DNA from: Streptococcus mitis
GTDB lineage: Bacteria > Bacillota > Bacilli > Lactobacillales > Streptococcaceae
Assembly (NCBI RefSeq): GCF_016658865.1
Contig: NZ_CP067992.1
Span: forward strand, 515,001-579,000
DNA: 64,000 nt
Direction: 5' to 3'
Below, in pieces: positions 8,889-22,395 of the stretch. A model generated the notes under the pieces. That model worked only from the letters and a program-made list of their open reading frames with translations, was not told the origin of the DNA and searched no databases. Within the stretch, counting starts at the first letter, position 1. Each line of letters begins with the position of its first letter. The translations under genes were made by a program, and so were the position numbers.

Positions 8889-8933
8889 TAAAAGAACATT
8901 CTAAAATATTCGGAATTTAAAGTAAGGAAAAAC

Positions 8934-11447
8934 ATGGCTAATATTTTAAAAACAATTATCGAAAATGATAAAGGAGAAATCCGTCGTCTGGAAAAGATGG
9001 CCGACAAGGTTTTCAAATACGAAGACCAAATGGCTGCTTTGACAGATGACCAACTAAAAGCAAAAACAGTTGAATTTAAAGAACGTTATCAAAATGGAGA
9101 ATCACTGGATTCATTGCTTTATGAAGCATTTGCGGTTGTCCGTGAGGGGGCCAAACGTGTCCTAGGTCTCTTCCCATATAAGGTTCAGGTCATGGGTGGA
9201 ATCGTTCTTCACCATGGTGACGTGCCAGAGATGCGTACAGGGGAAGGAAAAACCTTGACTGCGACCATGCCGGTATACCTCAATGCCCTTTCAGGCAAAG
9301 GGGTTCACGTAGTTACGGTCAATGAATACCTGTCAGAACGTGACGCGACTGAGATGGGTGAATTGTACTCATGGCTTGGTTTGTCAGTAGGGATTAACTT
9401 GGCCGCCAAATCTCCAATGGAGAAAAAAGAAGCCTATGAGTGTGATATTACTTATTCAACTAACTCAGAAATCGGATTTGATTACCTACGTGATAACATG
9501 GTCGTTCGTGCTGAAAACATGGTACAACGTCCGCTTAACTATGCCTTGGTCGATGAGGTTGACTCTATCTTGATTGACGAGGCCCGTACACCTTTGATCG
9601 TATCAGGTGCTAACGCTGTTGAAACCAGTCAGTTGTATCACATGGCAGACCACTATGTAAAATCTTTGGACAAAGACGACTACATCATCGATGTGCAGTC
9701 TAAGACTATTGGTTTGTCTGATTCAGGGATTGACAAGGCTGAAAGCTACTTCAAACTTGAAAATCTCTATGACATCGAAAACGTAGCTCTGACTCACTTT
9801 ATCGATAACGCCCTTCGTGCCAACTACATCATGCTTCTAGATATTGACTATGTGGTGAGCGAAGAGCAAGAAATTCTGATCGTTGACCAATTTACGGGTC
9901 GTACTATGGAAGGTCGTCGTTATTCTGATGGCTTGCACCAAGCTATTGAAGCTAAAGAAGGTGTGCCAATTCAGGATGAAACCAAGACATCTGCCTCAAT
10001 CACTTATCAAAACCTCTTCCGTATGTACAAAAAATTGTCTGGAATGACGGGTACAGGTAAGACTGAGGAAGAAGAATTCCGTGAAATTTACAACATTCGT
10101 GTTATTCCAATCCCAACAAACCGTCCTGTTCAGCGTATTGACCATCCAGACTTACTTTTTGCTAGTATTGAAGCTAAGTTTAAGGCGGTTGTCGAAGACG
10201 TTAAGGCTCGTTACCAAAAAGGTCAACCTGTCTTGGTTGGTACAGTAGCAGTTGAAACCAGTGACTACATTTCTAAGAAATTGGTTGCAGCTGGCGTACC
10301 TCACGAAGTCTTGAATGCCAAAAACCACTATAACGAAGCCCAAATCATTATGAATGCTGGTCAACGTGGTGCTGTTACCATCGCAACCAACATGGCCGGT
10401 CGTGGTACCGATATCAAGCTTGGTGAAGGGGTTCGCGAATTAGGTGGACTTTGTGTGATTGGTACAGAACGTCATGAAAGCCGTCGTATCGATAACCAGC
10501 TTCGTGGACGTTCAGGTCGTCAAGGAGACCCAGGTGAGTCACAATTCTACCTCTCTCTTGAAGATGATTTGATGAAACGTTTTGGTTCTGAACGTCTGAA
10601 AGGTGTCTTCGAACGTCTCAATATGTCTGATGAAGCCATTGAGTCTCGTATGTTGACACGTCAGGTTGAAGCGGCTCAAAAACGTGTCGAAGGAAATAAC
10701 TACGATACCCGTAAACAAGTCCTTCAATACGATGATGTCATGCGTGAACAACGTGAGATTATCTACGCTCAACGTTACGATGTTATCACTGCAGACCGTG
10801 ACTTGGCACCTGAAATTCAGGCAATGATCAAACGCACGATTGGTCGTGTCGTTGATGGTCATGCGCGTGCAAAACAAGATGAAAAACTAGAAGCAATTTT
10901 GAACTTTGCTAAGTACAACTTGCTTCCAGAAGATTCTATTACGATGGAAGACTTGTCAGGCTTGTCTGATAAGGCAATTAAGGAAGAGCTCTTCCAACGT
11001 GCCTTGCAAGTTTACGATAGTCAGGTTTCAAAACTACGCGATGAAGAAGCAGTTAAAGAATTCCAAAAAGTCTTGATTCTACGAGTGGTGGATAACAAGT
11101 GGACAGATCATATCGATGCCCTTGATCAATTGCGTAACGCGGTTGGACTTCGTGGCTATGCTCAGAACAACCCTGTTGTTGAGTATCAGGCAGAAGGTTT
11201 CCGTATGTTTAATGACATGATTGGTTCGATTGAGTTTGATGTGACACGTTTGATGATGAAAGCACAAATTCATGAACAAGAAAGACCACAAGCAGAACAC
11301 CATATCAGTACAACGGCGACTCGCAATATCGCTGCCCACCAAGCAAATATGCCTGAAAATCTGGATTTAAGCCAGATTGGACGGAATGAACTTTGCCCAT
11401 GTGGTTCTGGTAAGAAGTTTAAAAACTGTCACGGTAAAAGACAATAA
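8934..11447 (+). CDS. secA: Preprotein translocase ATPase SecA
   Basis: An 837-residue SecA of standard length. It contains the Walker A-type MRTGEGKT near 101-108, the [12 protein letters not shown] helicase motif near 207, the motif [11 protein letters not shown] near 490, and the C-terminal zinc-binding [14 protein letters not shown] that contacts SecB or the ribosome. SecA drives export of unfolded proteins through SecYEG and here would export NanA, SatA and the Zmp protease of this window. This is the housekeeping SecA1; the accessory SecA2 is usually shorter and lacks the zinc tail. Confidence 0.98.
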   Translation: MANILKTIIENDKGEIRRLEKMADKVFKYEDQMAALTDDQLKAKTVEFKERYQNGESLDSLLYEAFAVVREGAKRVLGLFPYKVQVMGGIVLHHGDVPEMRTGEGKTLTATMPVYLNALSGKGVHVVTVNEYLSERDATEMGELYSWLGLSVGINLAAKSPMEKKEAYECDITYSTNSEIGFDYLRDNMVVRAENMVQRPLNYALVDEVDSILIDEARTPLIVSGANAVETSQLYHMADHYVKSLDKDDYIIDVQSKTIGLSDSGIDKAESYFKLENLYDIENVALTHFIDNALRANYIMLLDIDYVVSEEQEILIVDQFTGRTMEGRRYSDGLHQAIEAKEGVPIQDETKTSASITYQNLFRMYKKLSGMTGTGKTEEEEFREIYNIRVIPIPTNRPVQRIDHPDLLFASIEAKFKAVVEDVKARYQKGQPVLVGTVAVETSDYISKKLVAAGVPHEVLNAKNHYNEAQIIMNAGQRGAVTIATNMAGRGTDIKLGEGVRELGGLCVIGTERHESRRIDNQLRGRSGRQGDPGESQFYLSLEDDLMKRFGSERLKGVFERLNMSDEAIESRMLTRQVEAAQKRVEGNNYDTRKQVLQYDDVMREQREIIYAQRYDVITADRDLAPEIQAMIKRTIGRVVDGHARAKQDEKLEAILNFAKYNLLPEDSITMEDLSGLSDKAIKEELFQRALQVYDSQVSKLRDEEAVKEFQKVLILRVVDNKWTDHIDALDQLRNAVGLRGYAQNNPVVEYQAEGFRMFNDMIGSIEFDVTRLMMKAQIHEQERPQAEHHISTTATRNIAAHQANMPENLDLSQIGRNELCPCGSGKKFKNCHGKRQ

Positions 11448-11465
11448 AATGAGATAGTTTAGAGG

Positions 11466-11511
11466 CGGATACCTTGTGAAAAGTAAATTTTTACTTGGTA
11501 TCCGTTTACTT
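11466..11511 (+). terminator. Hairpin between secA and the DAHP synthase genes
   Basis: CGGATACC and GGTATCCG enclose a nested AAGTAAA/TTTACTT stem, followed by a T-rich TTTACTTT. It could end secA transcription or act as an attenuator for the downstream aro genes. I see no leader peptide, so terminator is the simpler reading. Confidence 0.6.
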
Positions 11512-11527
11512 TATAAGGAGATGAGTT

Positions 11528-12559
11528 ATGGTATTTACAGCAAAAAGTCCTAAAATTAATATTGAAGAAGTTCGTGCCTTATCAAAATTGGAAGGCCAAG
11601 CTTTGGAGAGAAAATCTCAGCGTGATCAAGAGCTAGAAGCCATTATACGTGGAGAAGACCAGAGGATTCTCTTGGTAATTGGGCCATGCTCATCTGATAA
11701 TGAAGAAGCTGTCCTTGAGTACGCTAGGCGTTTGGCAGTCCTGCAAGCAGAAGTGGTAGACCGTATCTTTATGGTTATGCGTGTTTATACTGCCAAACCT
11801 CGTACCAACGGAGATGGCTATAAGGGCTTGATTCACCAGCCTAATGCGACAGAAGCGCCTAGCCTTATCAACGGAATTAAAGCCGTGCGCCATCTTCACT
11901 ATCGTGTCATCACGGAAACAGGTATGACGACAGCTGATGAAATGCTTTATCCTGAAAATCTTCCTCTTGTGGATGATTTGATTTCTTACATGGCTGTTGG
12001 TGCCCGTTCAGTTGAAGACCAGCAACACCGCTTTGTGGCAAGTGGGGCAGATTTTGCGACTGGGTTTAAAAATCCAACCTCTGGAAATCTCAATGTTATG
12101 TTTAATGGAATTTATGCTGCTCAAAACAAACAAAGTTTCCTCTTCCTAGGAAAAGAAGTGGAAACAACTGGGAACCCGCTTTCGCATGCCATTCTTCGTG
12201 GAGCGATCAATGAGTATGGTAAGAATATTCCTAACTACTACTATGATAATTTGATGGATACCATTGCCCAATATGAGAAAATGGGCTTGGAAAATCCATT
12301 TATCATTGTGGACACCAATCATGACAACTCTGGTAAGCAATACATGGATCAGATTCGAATTGTCCGCCAGACCTTGATTAATCGTGATTGGAATGAAAAA
12401 ATCAAGCAGTACGTTCGTGGCTTTATGATTGAGTCTTATCTGGAAGACGGCCGTCAAAACGAACCGGAAGTATTTGGCAAGTCAATCACAGACCCTTGCC
12501 TTGGCTGGGAAAATACGGAAGCCCTTGTCAGAGAAATCTACCAAACGCTAGGAGAATAA
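11528..12559 (+). CDS. aroF: 3-deoxy-7-phosphoheptulonate synthase, copy 1
   Basis: A 343-residue type I DAHP synthase that condenses phosphoenolpyruvate and erythrose-4-phosphate, the first step of the shikimate pathway. Visible motifs are [39 protein letters not shown] and [10 protein letters not shown], which supply PEP, metal and substrate contacts. There is no added chorismate mutase or ACT domain. The next gene, one base after its stop, encodes a second enzyme of the same length and type. AAGGAG lies before the ATG. Confidence 0.93.
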   Translation: MVFTAKSPKINIEEVRALSKLEGQALERKSQRDQELEAIIRGEDQRILLVIGPCSSDNEEAVLEYARRLAVLQAEVVDRIFMVMRVYTAKPRTNGDGYKGLIHQPNATEAPSLINGIKAVRHLHYRVITETGMTTADEMLYPENLPLVDDLISYMAVGARSVEDQQHRFVASGADFATGFKNPTSGNLNVMFNGIYAAQNKQSFLFLGKEVETTGNPLSHAILRGAINEYGKNIPNYYYDNLMDTIAQYEKMGLENPFIIVDTNHDNSGKQYMDQIRIVRQTLINRDWNEKIKQYVRGFMIESYLEDGRQNEPEVFGKSITDPCLGWENTEALVREIYQTLGE

Positions 12560-12560
12560 G

Positions 12561-13592
12561 ATGGCATTTATTGAAAAAGGTCAAGAAATCGATATTGAAG
12601 CAATCAAGGCAGAAACCCAATTGTCTGCGGAAGCCTTGCGACTAAAGGAGCGTCGTGATAGAGAATTGGCAGACATTATTTCAGGAGAAGATGACAGAAT
12701 TCTTTTGGTGATTGGTCCCTGCTCTTCTGATAATGAAGAGGCTGTCTTGGAATATGCCCACCGTTTATCCGCCTTGCAGAAGAAGGTGGCGGACAAGATT
12801 TTCATGGTTATGCGTGTTTATACTGCGAAACCTCGTACCAACGGAGACGGCTATAAAGGTTTGGTTCACCAACCAGATACTTCTAAGGCTCCAAGCCTGA
12901 TTAACGGTTTGCAGGCTGTGCGCCAGTTGCACTACCGCGTGATTACAGAGACAGGTTTGACAACGGCAGATGAGATGCTTTATCCATCAAATCTGGTTTT
13001 GGTAGATGATTTGGTCAGCTACCATGCTGTGGGGGCTCGTTCTGTGGAAGACCAAGAGCACCGTTTTGTGGCCTCAGGGATTGATGCACCAGTGGGGATG
13101 AAAAATCCAACCTCTGGAAATCTTGGTGTCATGTTTAATGGCATTTATGCTGCTCAAAATAAACAGACCTTCCTTTTCCATGGTCAAGAAGTTGAAACTT
13201 CAGGAAATCCCTTGGCCCACGTCATCCTTCGTGGCGCAGTTAATGAATATGGGAAAAATGAGCCTAACTTTTACTATGAAACTTTGCTAAATGCCATTGA
13301 GCGCTATGAAGCCATGGGACTTGAAAATCCCTTTATCCTCATTGACACCAACCATGATAATTCTGGCAAGCAATATATGGAACAGATTCGAATTGTTCGC
13401 CAGACTTTGCAAAATCGTGATTGGAATGAGAAGATTAAAAAGATAGTTCGAGGCTTTATGATTGAATCTTACCTAGCAGATGGTCGTCAAAACCAACCAG
13501 AGGTCTTTGGTTGCTCTATTACCGATCCTTGCCTAGGTTGGGAGAATACAGAGGCCTTGGTAGAAGAGATTTACGCTACCTTGACAAAATAA
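12561..13592 (+). CDS. 3-deoxy-7-phosphoheptulonate synthase, copy 2
   Basis: A 343-residue paralogue of the preceding gene with the same motif set ([49 protein letters not shown]). Differences cluster in the N-terminal 40 residues and the region after EDQ-HRFVASG, where allosteric sites lie in related enzymes, so the two probably differ in feedback control by aromatic amino acids. It starts one base after the stop of copy 1. Such tandem pairs are known in pneumococcus and relatives. Confidence 0.92.
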   Translation: MAFIEKGQEIDIEAIKAETQLSAEALRLKERRDRELADIISGEDDRILLVIGPCSSDNEEAVLEYAHRLSALQKKVADKIFMVMRVYTAKPRTNGDGYKGLVHQPDTSKAPSLINGLQAVRQLHYRVITETGLTTADEMLYPSNLVLVDDLVSYHAVGARSVEDQEHRFVASGIDAPVGMKNPTSGNLGVMFNGIYAAQNKQTFLFHGQEVETSGNPLAHVILRGAVNEYGKNEPNFYYETLLNAIERYEAMGLENPFILIDTNHDNSGKQYMEQIRIVRQTLQNRDWNEKIKKIVRGFMIESYLADGRQNQPEVFGCSITDPCLGWENTEALVEEIYATLTK

Positions 13593-13603
13593 GTGAAAAG
13601 GAT

Positions 13604-13629
13604 GGAGTTGGGGGATCTCAACTCCTTTT
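13604..13629 (+). terminator. Hairpin with short T run upstream of acpS
   Basis: GGAGTTG-8 nt-CAACTCC followed by TTTTG. It may be a partial terminator after the aro pair. It also occupies the place where a ribosome site for acpS would be expected, so it could limit acpS translation. Confidence 0.6.
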
Positions 13630-13636
13630 GATGAGA

Positions 13637-13999
13637 ATGATAGTTGGACACGGAATTGACATCGAAGAATTAGCTTCGATAGAAAGCGCAGTTACACGAC
13701 ATGAAGGATTTGCTAAGCGCGTGCTGACCGCTAAGGAAATGGAACGGTTTAACAGTCTTAAAAGGCGCAGACAAATCGAATATTTGGCAGGTCGCTGGTC
13801 GGCTAAGGAGGCCTTTTCCAAGGCTATGGGAACTGGTATTGGGAAACTCGCTTTTCATGATTTGGAAGTCTTGAACAATGAACGCGGGGCGCCTTATTTT
13901 AGTCGGTCACCATTTTCAGGAAAGATTTGGCTGTCTATCAGCCACACAGATCAGTTTGTGACAGCCAGTGTCATTTTGGAGGAAAATCATGAAAGCTAG
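13637..13999 (+). CDS. acpS: Holo-[acyl-carrier-protein] synthase AcpS
   Basis: A 120-residue enzyme that transfers 4'-phosphopantetheine from CoA to apo-ACP for fatty-acid synthesis. The metal-binding motif GHGIDIEEL is at the N-terminus and [10 protein letters not shown] follows near 55-65; GERGAPYF-like NNERGAPYF and SHTDQFVTA are also present. In-frame codons extend upstream to 13511, but they overlap the aro gene and lack homology, so I chose the ATG at 13637 (13631 is possible). The ribosome site is weak. It overlaps alr by 11 bases. Confidence 0.93.
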   Translation: MIVGHGIDIEELASIESAVTRHEGFAKRVLTAKEMERFNSLKRRRQIEYLAGRWSAKEAFSKAMGTGIGKLAFHDLEVLNNERGAPYFSRSPFSGKIWLSISHTDQFVTASVILEENHES

Positions 14000-15092
14000 T
14001 CCACATAGACCAACCAAGGCTCTGATTCATCTGGGAGCTATTCGACAAAATATTCAGCAAATGGGGGCTCATATCCCTGAAGGAACGCTCAAGTGGGCTG
14101 TGGTCAAGGCCAATGCCTATGGTCATGGAGCTGTTGCCGTTGCGACGGCTATTCAAGATGATGTAGATGGTTTTTGCGTTTCCAATATTGATGAGGCTAT
14201 TGAACTCAGACAGGCTGGACTCAGCAAGAAAATCCTCATTTTAGGAGTTTCTGAAATCGAAGCTGTTTCTCTTGCTAAAGAATACGACATCACCTTGACA
14301 GTGGCTGGGCTGGAGTGGATTCAAGCGCTCTTAGATAAGGAAGCGAACCTAACTGGATTGACAGTCCACCTCAAGATTGATTCAGGAATGGGACGTATTG
14401 GTTTTATAGAGGCTAGCGAAGCTGAGCAGGCTCAAGCTTTGCTTCAACAACATGGTGCTCGTGTTGAAGGGATTTTTACCCACTTTGCTACTGCAGACGA
14501 GGAATCAGATGCCTACTTTAATGTCCAGTTAGAACGGTTTAAAACTATTTTGGCCAGTATGAAAGGTCTTCCAGAGCTGGTTCATGCCAGCAATTCTGCA
14601 ACGACTCTTTGGCATGCAGAGACTATTTTCAATGCGGTTCGTATGGGAGATGCCATGTATGGTCTTAATCCTAGCGGAGAGGTCTTGGACTTACCCTATG
14701 ACTTGAAACCAGTCTTGACCTTGGAATCTGCTCTGGTTCATGTCAAGACAGTTTCAGCTGGAGCTTGCATGGGCTATGGAGCGACCTATCAGGCGGATAG
14801 CGAGCAAGTCATCGCGACTGTGCCAATAGGCTATGCGGATGGTTGGACACGTGACATGCAGAATTTCTCCGTCTTGGTAGATGGGCAAGCTTGCCAAATT
14901 GTTGGACGGGTTTCTATGGACCAAATTACCATTCGTCTGCCTAAACTTTATCCGCTAGGAACAAAAGTAACCTTGATCGGTAGCAACGGGGACAAGGAAA
15001 TCACGGCTACTCAGGTAGCGACCTACCGCGGGACCATTAATTATGAGGTGGTTTGTCTCCTCAGTGATCGCATTCCGAGAGAATATTATTAA
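13989..15092 (+). CDS. alr: Alanine racemase
   Basis: A 367-residue fold-type III PLP enzyme making D-alanine for peptidoglycan. The PLP lysine is Lys40 in [10 protein letters not shown] and the catalytic tyrosine is Tyr263 in MGYGATYQ. The C-terminal beta domain contains [11 protein letters not shown]. It starts inside the acpS end, the ATG lying 11 bases before the acpS stop. D-alanine made here feeds the ddl ligase encoded at 41489-42532 in the same window. Confidence 0.95.
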   Translation: MKASPHRPTKALIHLGAIRQNIQQMGAHIPEGTLKWAVVKANAYGHGAVAVATAIQDDVDGFCVSNIDEAIELRQAGLSKKILILGVSEIEAVSLAKEYDITLTVAGLEWIQALLDKEANLTGLTVHLKIDSGMGRIGFIEASEAEQAQALLQQHGARVEGIFTHFATADEESDAYFNVQLERFKTILASMKGLPELVHASNSATTLWHAETIFNAVRMGDAMYGLNPSGEVLDLPYDLKPVLTLESALVHVKTVSAGACMGYGATYQADSEQVIATVPIGYADGWTRDMQNFSVLVDGQACQIVGRVSMDQITIRLPKLYPLGTKVTLIGSNGDKEITATQVATYRGTINYEVVCLLSDRIPREYY

Positions 15093-15110
15093 AAAAGAAA
15101 GGAGTGGAGC

Positions 15111-17126
15111 ATGAATCTACACCAACCCTTACATGTCTTACCTGGTGTGGGACCAAAGTCAGCAGAGAAGTACGCCAAACTAGGAATTGAAAACTTGCAA
15201 GACCTCTTGCTCTACTTTCCTTTTCGTTATGAAGACTTCAAAACCAAGCAAGTATTGGAACTAGAGGACGGGGAGAAGGCAGTCCTATCTGGTCAAGTCG
15301 TGACTCCAGCCAGTGTCCAGTATTATGGTTTCAAGCGCAATCGTCTGCGCTTTAGCCTCAAGCAGGGAGAAGTCGTTTTTGCGGTTAATTTCTTTAACCA
15401 GCCCTATCTGGCTGATAAGATAGAGTTGGGAGCAACCCTTGCTGTTTTTGGAAAATGGGACCGCGCCAAGGCAAGTTTGACAGGGATGAAGGTCTTGGCT
15501 CAGGTGGAAGATGACCTCCAGCCTGTTTATCGTCTGGCTCAAGGAATCAGTCAGGCCAGTCTGGTCAAGGTCATTAAGACGGCCTTTGATCAGGGATTGG
15601 ACCTCTTGATTGAGGAGAATCTGCCCCAGTCTTTGTTGGACAAATACAAACTCATGTCCCGTTGTCAGGCAGTCCGAGCTATGCATTTTCCTAAGGATTT
15701 GGCAGAATACAAGCAGGCCCTTCGCCGTATCAAGTTTGAGGAACTCTTTTATTTCCAAATGCAATTGCAGACGCTCAAGTCTGAAAATAGAGTTCAGGGA
15801 AGTGGCCTGGTTCTGGATTGGTCTCAGGAAAAAGTGTCGGCGGTTAAAGAAGGTCTACCTTTTGCCCTGACACAAGCTCAGGAAAAGAGTTTGCAGGAAA
15901 TTTTAACCGATATGAAGTCGGATCACCACATGAATCGTCTCCTACAAGGGGATGTGGGGAGCGGAAAAACGGTGGTTGCTGGCTTGGCCATGTTTGCGGC
16001 GGTGACAGCTGGCTACCAATCAGCCCTCATGGTACCAACAGAAATCCTTGCAGAGCAACATTTTGAGAGTCTACAGAGTCTCTTCCCAGACTTGAAACTG
16101 GCTCTTTTGACAGGTTCCTTGAAAGCTGCAGAAAAGAGAGAAGTCTTGGAGACTATTGCCAAGGGTGAGGCTGATTTGATTATCGGAACTCACGCTCTAA
16201 TACAGGATGGGGTGGATTATGCTCGTCTGGGCTTGATTATCATCGATGAGCAGCACCGCTTTGGTGTAGGGCAAAGGCGTGTTCTGAGAGAAAAAGGCGA
16301 CAACCCAGATGTCCTCATGATGACGGCGACTCCCATACCACGAACCTTGGCTATCACAGCCTTTGGAGATATGGATGTTTCCATTATTGACCAGATGCCA
16401 GCAGGACGAAAGCCTATTGTGACACGCTGGATCAAACATGAGCAACTGCCTCAGGTCTTGACTTGGTTAGAGGGGGAAATTCAAAAAGGTTCTCAAACCT
16501 ATGTCATCTCTCCCTTGATTGAAGAATCAGAAGCTCTGGATTTGAAAAATGCCATTGCCTTATCAGAAGAATTGACGGCTCATTTTGCAGGTAAGGCAGA
16601 AGTGGCTCTTCTACATGGTAAGATGAAGAGTGACGAAAAAGACCAGATTATGCAGGAGTTCAAAGAGAGAAAAACGGATATTCTGGTGTCGACGACGGTT
16701 ATCGAGGTTGGAGTTAATGTTCCCAATGCGACAGTTATGATCATCATGGATGCCGATCGCTTCGGTCTCAGCCAGCTTCACCAGCTTAGAGGTCGTGTGG
16801 GTCGGGGAGATAAGCAGTCTTATGCAGTTCTCGTTGCCAATCCTAAGACGGATTCTGGGAAAGACCGCATGCGCATCATGACAGAAACGACCAATGGATT
16901 TGTCCTTGCGGAGGAAGATTTGAAAATGCGGGGTTCGGGTGAGATTTTTGGAACCAGACAGTCAGGACTTCCAGAATTCCAAGTGGCTGATATTATCGAA
17001 GATTTTCCGATTTTAGAAGAAGCCAGAAAGGTTGCTAGCTATATTAGTTCTATTGAAGGCTGGCAAGAGGATCCAGAATGGCGCATGATTGCTCTTCATC
17101 TGGAGAAGAAAGAACATCTAGATTAA
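15111..17126 (+). CDS. recG: ATP-dependent DNA helicase RecG
   Basis: A 671-residue RecG of normal length. The N-terminal wedge/OB domain (about 1-230) opens with LPGVGPKSAEKYAKLGI; the helicase core has Walker A GDVGSGKT near 281, DEQH near 377, TATPIPRTL, and STTVIEVGVNVPNA and QLRGRVGRG in the second RecA domain. RecG reverses stalled forks and processes branched DNA. It is last in the acpS-alr-recG unit; its stop codon overlaps the first hexamer of the regulatory array described next. Confidence 0.96.
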   Translation: MNLHQPLHVLPGVGPKSAEKYAKLGIENLQDLLLYFPFRYEDFKTKQVLELEDGEKAVLSGQVVTPASVQYYGFKRNRLRFSLKQGEVVFAVNFFNQPYLADKIELGATLAVFGKWDRAKASLTGMKVLAQVEDDLQPVYRLAQGISQASLVKVIKTAFDQGLDLLIEENLPQSLLDKYKLMSRCQAVRAMHFPKDLAEYKQALRRIKFEELFYFQMQLQTLKSENRVQGSGLVLDWSQEKVSAVKEGLPFALTQAQEKSLQEILTDMKSDHHMNRLLQGDVGSGKTVVAGLAMFAAVTAGYQSALMVPTEILAEQHFESLQSLFPDLKLALLTGSLKAAEKREVLETIAKGEADLIIGTHALIQDGVDYARLGLIIIDEQHRFGVGQRRVLREKGDNPDVLMMTATPIPRTLAITAFGDMDVSIIDQMPAGRKPIVTRWIKHEQLPQVLTWLEGEIQKGSQTYVISPLIEESEALDLKNAIALSEELTAHFAGKAEVALLHGKMKSDEKDQIMQEFKERKTDILVSTTVIEVGVNVPNATVMIIMDADRFGLSQLHQLRGRVGRGDKQSYAVLVANPKTDSGKDRMRIMTETTNGFVLAEEDLKMRGSGEIFGTRQSGLPEFQVADIIEDFPILEEARKVASYISSIEGWQEDPEWRMIALHLEKKEHLD

Positions 17127-17176
17127 GCTTTCTCTAAGGAAAACTTAAGCTAGCTTTCAGGTTTGGCCCTTATACT
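17122..17176 (+). promoter_or_regulatory. Promoter with four hexamers at 11-bp period (CiaR-like)
   Basis: Four related hexamers lie in phase: ATTAAG (17122), TCTAAG (17133), CTTAAG (17144) and TTTCAG (17155), each separated by five bases. The -10 box TATACT (17171-17176) follows after exactly ten bases and there is no good -35 box. The pneumococcal response regulator CiaR binds TTTAAG-N5-TTTAAG next to the -10 box of activated promoters, so this is a candidate CiaR or related OmpR-type site with twice the usual number of repeats. Confidence 0.6.
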
Positions 17177-17207
17177 AGAGTCATCAAAAAGAAACGAGGA
17201 CTCTCAC

Positions 17208-17270
17208 ATGACCGTAACGATTAAAGTAAATTACCAAACCACTTTCCAAAAGAAAGAAGATAAAAACTAA
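17208..17270 (+). CDS. Candidate 20-codon small ORF or short regulatory RNA
   Basis: ATG at 17208 opens a 20-residue basic peptide, MTVTIKVNYQTTFQKKEDKN, ended by TAA at 17268-17270. GAGGA lies about eight bases upstream. The transcript from near 17183 to the terminator at 17285-17309 would be only about 125 nt, so it could be a translated small protein, a small RNA, or both. I do not recognise the peptide. There is no signal sequence or double-glycine leader, so a secreted pheromone is unlikely. Confidence 0.5.
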   Translation: MTVTIKVNYQTTFQKKEDKN

Positions 17271-17284
17271 ATTGTGAATAGAAT

Positions 17285-17309
17285 AAAAAGAGCTAAATAG
17301 CTCTTTTTT
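17285..17309 (+). terminator. Terminator of the short transcription unit
   Basis: AAAAAGAGCT-AAAT-AGCTCTTTTTT; a strong hairpin with T run, probably active in both directions. Confidence 0.9.
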
Positions 17310-17415
17310 CTTGCTTAAAATCACTTTGAAGCGTTAGGAATTAAGGAGAAAAATTAAAAATCACGATCTATTTACTTTTATTTCTTGCATTGCTTTCTTA
17401 GTTATGCTACAGTTG

Positions 17416-17429
17416 TGGTAGCGATTACA
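17416..17429 (+). promoter_or_regulatory. Candidate cre site upstream of the esterase gene
   Basis: TGGTAGCGATTACA matches the CcpA cre consensus with two mismatches and is flanked by TTGT/ACAA. It sits about 17 bases before the esterase ATG. A weak promoter TTGCAT-17-TACAGT overlaps the left side, so CcpA binding would repress. Confidence 0.45.
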
Positions 17430-17445
17430 AATAAAAGGAGCTACT

Positions 17446-18426
17446 ATGAAAAATCCAGCATTGTTAGAGGAAATTAAGACCTACCTAGGACGAGATGAGG
17501 TTCCAGAAGACTTTGATGCTTTCTGGGATGGGGAAGTGAAAAAAGTTTCAACTCTTCCAGCTTATCAGTTGGAGGAAAGAAATTTCCACATTCCTCAAGT
17601 CAAGTGCTATGAGTTAACGTTTGAAGGAACCAATGAAGGCAAGGTCTATGCACGAGTCGTTCTTCCAAAGAGTGATGAGAAGGTTCCGATAATCTTCCAT
17701 TTCCATGGTTATATGGGACGTGGCTGGGACTGGTCCGACATGCTGGCCTTCACCGTGGCTGGTTATGGTGTTGTTTCCATGGATGTGCGGGGACAGTCAG
17801 GTTATTCACAGGACGGCTTGCGTTCTCCACTAGGAAATACGGTTAAGGGACATATTATCCGTGGTGCTGTGGAAGGTCGGGAGCATCTCTTTTATAAGGA
17901 TGTTTATTTGGACATTTACCAGTTGGTTGACATTATTGCTAGTCTGCCTGAGGTGGATGAGAAGCGTCTTTCTAGCTATGGTGCCTCACAAGGAGGGGCT
18001 CTAGCCTTGGTTGCGGCAGCGCTCAATCCTCGGATTCAGAAAACAGTAGCCATCTATCCTTTCTTGTCAGACTTCAGACGAGTGCTTGAGATTGGTAATA
18101 CAAGTGAAGCCTATGACGAACTTTTCCGTTATTTCAAGTTTCACGACCCCTTCCACGAAACTGAGGAGGAAATCATGGCGACCCTTGCCTATATCGATGT
18201 GAAAAATCTTGCCCATCGTATCAAGGGTGAGGTCAAGATGATTACGGGCTTGGACGACGATGTTTGCTACCCTATTACCCAGTTTGCGATTTACAACCGT
18301 CTGATCTGCGATAAGGCCTATCGTATCATGCCTGAGTATGCTCACGAAGCCATGAATGTATTTGTCAATGACCAAGTCTACAACTGGCTATGTGGTAGTG
18401 AGATTCCTTTTAAGTATGTAAAATGA
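17446..18426 (+). CDS. Acetyl xylan esterase / cephalosporin-C deacetylase family enzyme
   Basis: A 326-residue carbohydrate esterase family 7-type alpha/beta hydrolase. The nucleophile is Ser181 in YGASQGG, the acid is among Asp270-272 in GLDDDVC and the histidine is His300 in YAHEAMN. FHFHGYMGRGWDWSD and MDVRGQSG form the oxyanion region. There is no signal peptide, so it acts in the cytoplasm on imported acetylated sugars or antibiotics. Its place before nanA suggests deacetylation of O-acetylated sialic acid or sugar, which is inference. Confidence 0.87.
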   Translation: MKNPALLEEIKTYLGRDEVPEDFDAFWDGEVKKVSTLPAYQLEERNFHIPQVKCYELTFEGTNEGKVYARVVLPKSDEKVPIIFHFHGYMGRGWDWSDMLAFTVAGYGVVSMDVRGQSGYSQDGLRSPLGNTVKGHIIRGAVEGREHLFYKDVYLDIYQLVDIIASLPEVDEKRLSSYGASQGGALALVAAALNPRIQKTVAIYPFLSDFRRVLEIGNTSEAYDELFRYFKFHDPFHETEEEIMATLAYIDVKNLAHRIKGEVKMITGLDDDVCYPITQFAIYNRLICDKAYRIMPEYAHEAMNVFVNDQVYNWLCGSEIPFKYVK

Positions 18427-18431
18427 TGGAT

Positions 18432-18457
18432 GAGAGGGCCCAGTAGCTCTCTTTTTT
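18432..18457 (+). terminator. Terminator after the esterase gene
   Basis: GAGAG-10 nt-CTCTC followed by six T. The stem is short but the T run is good. Confidence 0.75.
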
Positions 18458-18467
18458 ATTATAAATG

Positions 18468-18567
18468 TTGAAAGTACTTTTAAAAATATTAAAATATTAA
18501 AATATTGCTGAAAGTAAAATCTATTCTATGACAAGCTCGAGATAAACCTATGACTTTATTGTATAAT
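18468..18567 (+). promoter_or_regulatory. nanA promoter with paired NanR-like sites
   Basis: Element 1, TTGAAAGTACTTTTAA (18468-18483), is an imperfect palindrome. Element 2, GAAAGTAAAATCTATTCTA (18510-18528), starts 42 bp after it. The -10 box TATAAT is at 18562-18567; the expected -35 position, 29 bp after element 2 starts, reads GAGATA and is poor, so the promoter should need activation. The same layout occurs before nanE and the lyase gene. NanR, encoded at 30799-31650, is the obvious candidate protein. Confidence 0.65.
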
Positions 18568-18573
18568 AAAGAA

Positions 18574-22280
<3,707 letters not shown>

Positions 22281-22311
22281 GTCTTGAATAAAATGAATTT
22301 TGCTCATCGTT

Positions 22312-22364
22312 AATGATAAAAGAGATGGCCCATTTGAAAGATGGCTATCTCTTTTTATCATTTT
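22312..22364 (+). terminator. Terminator of nanA
   Basis: A long stem, AATGATAAAAGAGAT paired with ATCTCTTTTTATCATT around a GGCC/GGC core, with T-rich 3' side. Confidence 0.85.
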
Positions 22365-22395
22365 ATATACTGAGCGAATTGAAAATAAGACAGTG

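Noticed and set aside
13511..13636. Longer N-terminus for AcpS
   Set aside because: The extension overlaps the aro gene in another frame and does not resemble AcpS proteins.
17208..17270. Peptide pheromone gene
   Set aside because: The 20-residue product is hydrophilic, without a signal or double-glycine leader and without an adjacent Rgg-type regulator.
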